From Bordetella parapertussis (GTDB lineage Bacteria > Pseudomonadota > Gammaproteobacteria > Burkholderiales > Burkholderiaceae_B): 5,612 bases of DNA. Below, in pieces: positions 5,395 through 5,612 of the stretch. The stretch covers positions 1-5,612 of the forward strand of contig CALQNE010000236.1 in NCBI GenBank assembly GCA_943331855.1, written 5' to 3'. The stretch's first letter is position 1; every line of letters starts with the position of its first letter. The position numbers and the translations under genes are program-made. The notes under the pieces are model-generated. The model was not told the origin of the DNA. It was given only the letters and a program-made list of their open reading frames with translations, and made no database searches.

Positions 5395-5612
5395 ATGGCA
5401 CGCCCCTGGAATTTTGCAGCAGGCCCTTCGGTAATGCCCGAGGTGGTCTTGCAGCAAGCGGCCGCGGAAATGCTCGATTGGCATGGCAGTGGAATGTCAG
5501 TGATGGAGATGAGCCATCGCGGTCAAGAGTTCATCCAGATTTGCAGCGAAGCCGAAGCGGATCTACGCGAACTGTTGGCTGTGCCTGACGATTACGCGAT
5601 CTTGTTTATGCA
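5395..5612 (+). CDS. serC: Phosphoserine aminotransferase SerC, N-terminal part, cut by window edge
   Basis: PLP-dependent class V aminotransferase that converts 3-phosphohydroxypyruvate and glutamate to phosphoserine (serine biosynthesis). It also acts on the 4-phosphohydroxythreonine step of vitamin B6 synthesis. The 72 visible codons read [15 protein letters not shown], then [20 protein letters not shown], then [20 protein letters not shown]. These are the SerC N-terminal hallmarks: the N-F-x-A-G-P entry, the G-x-G-MS-V-ME-x-SHR substrate-phosphate loop with His41-Arg42, and the conserved DLRELL-x-x-P-DDY helix-strand. The family is about 360 aa, so the PLP-lysine and the rest lie beyond the right edge. 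It starts one base after the gyrA TAA with GGAG 7 nt upstream, indicating cotranscription with gyrA. Confidence 0.96.
   Translation, partial: MARPWNFAAGPSVMPEVVLQQAAAEMLDWHGSGMSVMEMSHRGQEFIQICSEAEADLRELLAVPDDYAILFM

Noticed and set aside
1..5612. Mobile element, CRISPR array, toxin-antitoxin, phage or defence genes
   Set aside because: None seen: no transposase or integrase frame, no direct-repeat/spacer array, and every substantial reading frame that is not a shadow belongs to a core housekeeping family.

Overview
The window looks like a piece of chromosomal core genome from a betaproteobacterium, most likely in Burkholderiales and close to Alcaligenaceae/Bordetella. This is inferred from three things: the tmRNA tag ANDERFALAA, a short OmpA with the Trp-rich N-terminal motif common in Burkholderiales, and the gene order ssrA / gph / ubiG / ompA on the minus strand followed by gyrA / serC on the plus strand. 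I cannot name the genus from sequence alone.

Left block, minus strand (about 1-1700). The left edge cuts through ssrA (tmRNA). Its 5' end, tag reading frame and helix 5 are visible, and a plausible sigma70 promoter lies just upstream. Next, read right to left, come ubiG (ubiquinone-pathway O-methyltransferase) and a HAD phosphatase of the Gph type that overlaps it by ATGA. These two form a translationally coupled pair. The phosphatase may be a MurNAc-6-phosphate phosphatase (MupP) rather than a phosphoglycolate phosphatase, because the ubiG-linked position is where mupP sits in Pseudomonas.

Middle block (about 1671-2738). ompA, also minus strand, encodes a small secreted peptidoglycan-binding OmpA-domain protein with no beta-barrel. 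It has a strong Shine-Dalgarno sequence, a hairpin in its 5' leader, and a clear intrinsic terminator separating it from ubiG. The divergent ompA-gyrA interval of about 420 bp (2315-2738) holds no convincing gene. It does contain several dyad symmetries, including AATGTTT-N8-AAACATT, a 20-bp AT-rich palindrome, and two mutually exclusive small hairpins just before gyrA.

Right block, plus strand (2739-5612). gyrA (DNA gyrase subunit A, 884 aa) is intact, with active-site Tyr122 and the GyrA box. It carries Gln at position 83, a quinolone-contact position that is Ser in E. coli. serC (phosphoserine aminotransferase) starts one base after the gyrA stop, uses a ribosome binding site inside the end of gyrA, and runs off the right edge.

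There is no mobile element, CRISPR array, phage gene or defence cassette here. I do not see a previously undescribed multi-gene system. The points worth following up are the phosphatase assignment, the GyrA Gln83 substitution, the OmpA tandem Trp repeat, and the non-coding structures around ompA and gyrA.
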